This document shows, piece after piece, positions 61,029 to 64,000 of a stretch of 64,000 bases of DNA; position 1 is the stretch's first letter; each line of letters begins with the position of its first letter. Location: positions 1,860,001 through 1,924,000 of the forward strand of contig NZ_CP079865.1 of assembly GCF_025263565.1 (NCBI RefSeq). Direction: 5' to 3'. A program made the position numbers and the translations under genes. Source of the DNA: Mycobacterium sp. SMC-8 (GTDB lineage: Bacteria > Actinomycetota > Actinomycetes > Mycobacteriales > Mycobacteriaceae). The notes beneath the pieces are model-generated. The model saw nothing but the letters and a program-made list of their open reading frames with translations. It did not search any database and had not been told where the DNA came from.

Positions 61029-61039
61029 TGGTCAGACCA
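61029..61039. promoter_or_regulatory. GntR/FadR-type operator, site D
   Basis: TGGTCAGACCA, a perfect core flanked by TTATTA and AAAT, lies 41 bp upstream of the FadD start. The flanks TTAT(T)ATGG match site A. Confidence 0.7.
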
Positions 61040-61057
61040 AAATGGCAAGCATCGCTT

Positions 61058-61864
61058 TCAGGCATTCCGCCAGACGGGGGGCCGTTTCTCCTTGAAGGCC
61101 CGCACGCCCTCGGCGAGGTCTTCGGTGGTGAACGCCAACGCGAGTTGCGCCTGCAGGTAGTCCAGCGCCGCATCGAGCGGCAGATCACGGGTTGCCGCCA
61201 GGGCCTTCTTGCCCAGGCCCAGTAGCAGCGGTGACTTCGAGGCGACGGCGGCGACCCACTCGCGCACCGCCTCGTCGAAGTCCTCGTCCGGCACCACCCG
61301 ATTGAGCAGTCCGGCATCCAGAGCCTCCGATGCCGACAGCAGGCGGCCGGTCATCATCAGCTCGTTGGCGGCCAGCCGGCCGGTCGACCGGAAGATGAGC
61401 GCGGAGATCATGAACGGGAAGGCGCCGATGTTGATCTCCGGGCAGCCCAGGCGTATCGACTGTTTGGCGATCACCAGATCGCAGGCCAGGGCGATCCCGA
61501 GTGCCCCGGCGAGCACGTCGCCATTGGCCGCGCACACCACCGGCTTGCCGATCGACATCAGGGTGCGGAACAGGTCCGGGAACTTGTTGAGACCGCCGTA
61601 CTTGGTGATGGTCGGCCGGGTGTCGGCGAACGCGTCCAGGTTGCCCCCGGAGGAGAACACCTTGTCGTGCGAGGAGGTCAGCACGATGACCCGCACGTCG
61701 GGATCGGCCGCTGCGCGGTTGAGGCCGTCCATCAGTTGGTCGAGCAGGTTGTCGGACAACGCGTTTCGCCGCTGCGGGTCATCGAGGATCAGGTAGGCGG
61801 CCAGCGGAGCCCCCGGTTCCTGGCTCACCGGGCGAGGGTCGTAGGCGACGAGGGTCTGGGTCAT
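61058..61864 (-). CDS. Enoyl-CoA hydratase (crotonase)
   Basis: A 268-residue crotonase with SSHDKVFSSGGNLDAFADT, ANGDVLAGALGIALACDLVIA and LGCPEINIGAFPFMISALIF, and the standard C-terminal tail FKEKRPPVW. The first catalytic glutamate is present in CPEINIG. ATG 61864 overlaps the upstream MDR stop by 4 bp. It belongs to the operon 63271-61058 with an MDR protein and a SnoaL-like protein. Confidence 0.86.
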   Translation of the reverse strand: MTQTLVAYDPRPVSQEPGAPLAAYLILDDPQRRNALSDNLLDQLMDGLNRAAADPDVRVIVLTSSHDKVFSSGGNLDAFADTRPTITKYGGLNKFPDLFRTLMSIGKPVVCAANGDVLAGALGIALACDLVIAKQSIRLGCPEINIGAFPFMISALIFRSTGRLAANELMMTGRLLSASEALDAGLLNRVVPDEDFDEAVREWVAAVASKSPLLLGLGKKALAATRDLPLDAALDYLQAQLALAFTTEDLAEGVRAFKEKRPPVWRNA

Positions 61865-62841
61865 GCGTGCTCCAATACGGTTTTGCCGAATCCGCGGGTG
61901 GTCTCGAGGTGTTCGTGGGCTCGGGCGGCGTCGTCGAGTCCGAAGGTGCGGTCGATCACCGGTGGCGGCACCCGATTCTCGGCGAGCAGGTCCAGCAGTC
62001 CGGCGAAGTCGCGAATGTTGCCCATGGTGGTGCCGAGCAGGTCGTACTGGCCGAAGAAGAACCCCCGGACGTCCATGGCGGCGGTTTCGGCGGCGTTGGC
62101 GCCCAGCACCACCAGGCGTCCACCGGGCCGCAGGGCGCGGATCGACTCCGCCCACCGCCCGACCGGGTCCAGCACGAGGTCGAATCCCTGCCCGGAGGGG
62201 GACAGCGCGCGGGCCTGCCCGGGCCAGTCGGTGTCGGTGTGCAGGACACCGCCCAAAGCGCCATGGGCGACGGCGGCGGCGATCTTGTCGGTCGACGACG
62301 ATGTGACGGCGATGACAGCTCCCGCGTGCGAGGCCAATTGCACTGCCATGGTGGCGATTCCGCCGCCAGCGCCGACCACCAGCATGGATTCGCCGGACCG
62401 CAGCCGGCCCCGGGTGAACAGCGCCCGGTAGGTGGTCAGCCCGACCAGTGGCAGGGCGGCGGCTTGGGCCCAGGTGAATCCCCCGGGTTTCGGCGCCAGG
62501 CATTCGGCCGGGACGCTGACCAACTGCGCGTAAGTGCCGGGACTGCGATCGCCGAGGATCTCCCAGTCCGGGCCGGGAGCCTCCTTGCGCGCGCCCCAGT
62601 GCAGGGACGGCACGATCACCACCTCGTCGCCGGTGTCGCGGCGCACGCCGGCCCCGTCGGCGCCGATGACGTGAGGCAGAGGGGAGTGGTAGCGGCCCTG
62701 ACGGACCAGCACGTCATGCCAGTTCAGGGCGGCGGCCTTGAGTTCGACGGTCACCCAGCCGGGTTTGTCGACAGGGTCGGGGTAGGGGCCCGGTTGCAGG
62801 ACCGCCGGGTCGCCGAACTCGTGGAGGACGACTGCGTGCAA
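61861..62841 (-). CDS. Zinc-free MDR (quinone oxidoreductase-like) NADPH-binding protein
   Basis: A 326-residue medium-chain dehydrogenase/reductase. The GroES-like domain has AALNWHDVLVRQGRYHSPLP and GADGAG, but no structural-zinc cysteine set. The Rossmann motif VVGAGGGIATMAVQLASHAG follows, then FDLVLDPVGRWAESIRALRPGGRLVVLG. It likely reduces or dehydrogenates an enone or enoyl-CoA. TTG 62841 lies 4 bp after the SnoaL-like gene's stop; no ATG occurs before the conserved N-terminus. Confidence 0.82.
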   Translation of the reverse strand: MHAVVLHEFGDPAVLQPGPYPDPVDKPGWVTVELKAAALNWHDVLVRQGRYHSPLPHVIGADGAGVRRDTGDEVVIVPSLHWGARKEAPGPDWEILGDRSPGTYAQLVSVPAECLAPKPGGFTWAQAAALPLVGLTTYRALFTRGRLRSGESMLVVGAGGGIATMAVQLASHAGAVIAVTSSSTDKIAAAVAHGALGGVLHTDTDWPGQARALSPSGQGFDLVLDPVGRWAESIRALRPGGRLVVLGANAAETAAMDVRGFFFGQYDLLGTTMGNIRDFAGLLDLLAENRVPPPVIDRTFGLDDAARAHEHLETTRGFGKTVLEHA

Positions 62842-62845
62842 CGAC

Positions 62846-63271
62846 TCAGGCCAATCCGAGTTGGGTGAGCAGCGTCGTGACGTTCCAGTAGGCGTGTACG
62901 GACACTGCGCGGCCGGTGTTGTCGACCTCCCAAACATCCATCCCAGTGACGTCGAACGGTTTGCCGGTGGGCGGCACACCCGGCGGAAAACCTTCGCCGG
63001 TGTGTGTGCCGGTCATCCGCCACTCCTGGGTGACCCGGTTGTTGGCCGTGTCGACAAGCGGCTCGCCGACCGGGTGGAAAGCCATGTCGGGAAAGCCGCT
63101 CCAGGCCGCGGTGAAGAACCCGGCCGCGCCCCCACGGTCGGTGATCGGTTCCGGCAGCGACGGATCCCGCCAGTCGACGGTCTCGGCGATCACGTCGAGT
63201 GCGGTGTCGAGGTCGCGTTGGGTCCACGCGGCGAAATATCGGGCGGGATACCCCGCGAGGTCGGAGGTCAT
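62846..63271 (-). CDS. SnoaL-like (NTF2-fold) protein 3
   Basis: A 141-residue NTF2-fold protein of the SnoaL group. It has YFAAWTQRDLDTALDVIAET, WRMTGTHTGEGFPPGVPPTG and FDVTGMDVWEVDNTGRAVSV, close in plan to the two SnoaL-like proteins near 26 kb. No ribosome site precedes ATG 63271, so a leaderless message is possible. A G/C palindrome (63308-63322) lies just upstream. Probably a small cyclase, hydrolase or isomerase of the pathway. Confidence 0.78.
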   Translation of the reverse strand: MTSDLAGYPARYFAAWTQRDLDTALDVIAETVDWRDPSLPEPITDRGGAAGFFTAAWSGFPDMAFHPVGEPLVDTANNRVTQEWRMTGTHTGEGFPPGVPPTGKPFDVTGMDVWEVDNTGRAVSVHAYWNVTTLLTQLGLA

Positions 63272-63307
63272 CCGCGAAACGTAGCGCCGCCGCGGGCGCG
63301 GCTGCGT

Positions 63308-63322
63308 CCCCCTTAGGAGGGG
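63308..63322. promoter_or_regulatory. G/C palindrome before SnoaL-like protein 3
   Basis: CCCCCTTAGGAGGGG lies 37-51 bp upstream of the ATG at 63271. This is the most distant member of the recurring element, again in front of a SnoaL-like gene. Confidence 0.4.
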
Positions 63323-63350
63323 TTTTCGGCCGCCACACGACGGGGCGGAG

Positions 63351-64000
63351 TCATTTGAGCGTCGGGCGGTACTCATACGAGCGGCTGCGGCTGAGCGCGA
63401 ACTCGAGGATCCCGCGACCGGTGACTTCTCCCATCCGGAACTCCGCCAGGCGGTCGGTGAGCGACGAGTCCAGTGTGCGGGCGTTCACAGATCCGTCGAG
63501 CGGGTAGACGTCGAATTCGAGGTGGTCGATACCGGCCGGCTTTCCGTGGTGACCGCCGTACCCGCCGCCGGCCATGTAACCGCCTTTGGCCGAAGCGTCG
63601 ATCTCCATCGGGTAGCGCCGTCCGCCGGCGGTCCGCACGTCGAGGGTGCCGGACTGCAGATCCAGTGAATCGTCGAAGTCCAAGTCATGTGTCACGTCCA
63701 CGATCACGTCGAGCGCGCCGTCCTCGTGCATCACCGCGCCTTCGAGCAGCACGCGGCGGTGGTCACGGGTTTCGACGAGCAGGAAGCCGACGGAGTACTC
63801 GGGGAACTGCGCCTGGCACCACAGGTGCGCTCCCTGCCCGCCGGACATGGTGCGGACACCCCGGGACCGGTCGCGCTGACCGAACCAGCGGTCGACCGAT
63901 CGGGACTTCCCGTCGATGGTCAAAGTGCCTTCGTAGTAACCGGACTGGAAAAGATGGTCGAAGGACGAGGGGGCGCCTTCAGCGTTGGTTACCGCGATCT
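63351..64000 (-). CDS. CrtC/AttH-like lipocalin-type protein (DUF7064/7065-like), partial
   Basis: The 3' part of a gene whose start lies beyond the window; the frame is open to the last base (about 216 codons visible). The strand-rich sequence (LFQSGYYEGTLTIDGKSR, SVDRWFGQRDRSRGVRTMSG, YSVGFLLVETRDHRRVLLEG) resembles the hydroxyneurosporene synthase/AttH-like lipocalin proteins common in mycobacterial lipid and terpenoid clusters. These relatives hydrate or bind hydrophobic substrates; the role here is unknown. Confidence 0.7.
   Translation of the reverse strand, partial: IAVTNAEGAPSSFDHLFQSGYYEGTLTIDGKSRSVDRWFGQRDRSRGVRTMSGGQGAHLWCQAQFPEYSVGFLLVETRDHRRVLLEGAVMHEDGALDVIVDVTHDLDFDDSLDLQSGTLDVRTAGGRRYPMEIDASAKGGYMAGGGYGGHHGKPAGIDHLEFDVYPLDGSVNARTLDSSLTDRLAEFRMGEVTGRGILEFALSRSRSYEYRPTLK

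Overview
This window is high-GC actinobacterial DNA, most likely from an environmental fast-growing Mycobacterium (Mycolicibacterium). It has dense GTG/TTG/ATGA-coupled operons, many FadD, FadE and EchA-type genes, two cytochromes P450, an F420-type luciferase-like oxidoreductase, SnoaL-like proteins, a TIGR03084-type protein and a MenB nearly identical to the mycobacterial enzyme as I recall it. No rRNA, tRNA or CRISPR array was seen.

Region 1 (1-9.4 kb): a baeRF3-type protein, an intact IS1380-family insertion sequence, a small winged-helix regulator and a TerC-family exporter. Two elements matching the yybP-ykoY manganese riboswitch face away from each other here. Each sits behind an almost identical promoter with a palindromic operator in its spacer. 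One leads to terC. The other points at the baeRF3 gene, but the IS has landed just downstream of it, so the transposase is now the first gene after that riboswitch. Housekeeping-type genes follow: a Holin-X protein, a DUF3618 protein, a 47-residue acidic protein, an AraC regulator, a DUF5718 protein and an epimerase.

Region 2 (9.3-17.9 kb, minus strand): a tightly coupled operon for a biotin-dependent acyl-CoA carboxylase (two subunits), a TIGR03084 protein, an AtuA-family protein, an acyl-CoA dehydrogenase, an enoyl-CoA hydratase and an SMR transporter. It resembles the acyclic-terpene (Atu) or branched-chain carboxylation route. A nitronate monooxygenase-like gene and two GAF-LuxR regulators flank it.

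Region 3 (21-41 kb): aldehyde dehydrogenases, FadD, SnoaL-like proteins, an acyl-CoA dehydrogenase, an LLM oxidoreductase, a P450 with its 3Fe-4S ferredoxin, MenB, an NDMA-type alcohol dehydrogenase, two more GAF-LuxR regulators, and an unusual set of orphan membrane proteins related to oxidase subunits III and IV. Short G/C-rich palindromes recur in front of many of these genes and look like a shared operator.

Region 4 (39-64 kb): a large catabolic cluster. It contains a Rieske oxygenase and its reductase, a second P450, SDRs, four crotonases, an HMG-CoA-lyase-like enzyme, a CoA-transferase, a thiolase, three acyl-CoA dehydrogenases, two acyl-CoA ligases and a FadR/GntR regulator. Four copies of a TGGTCAGACCA-type palindrome lie in front of key promoters, including the regulator's own, and define a probable local regulon. 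The gene content suggests hydroxylation, CoA activation and ring opening or beta-oxidation of an alicyclic or terpenoid-like substrate; the substrate cannot be read from sequence.
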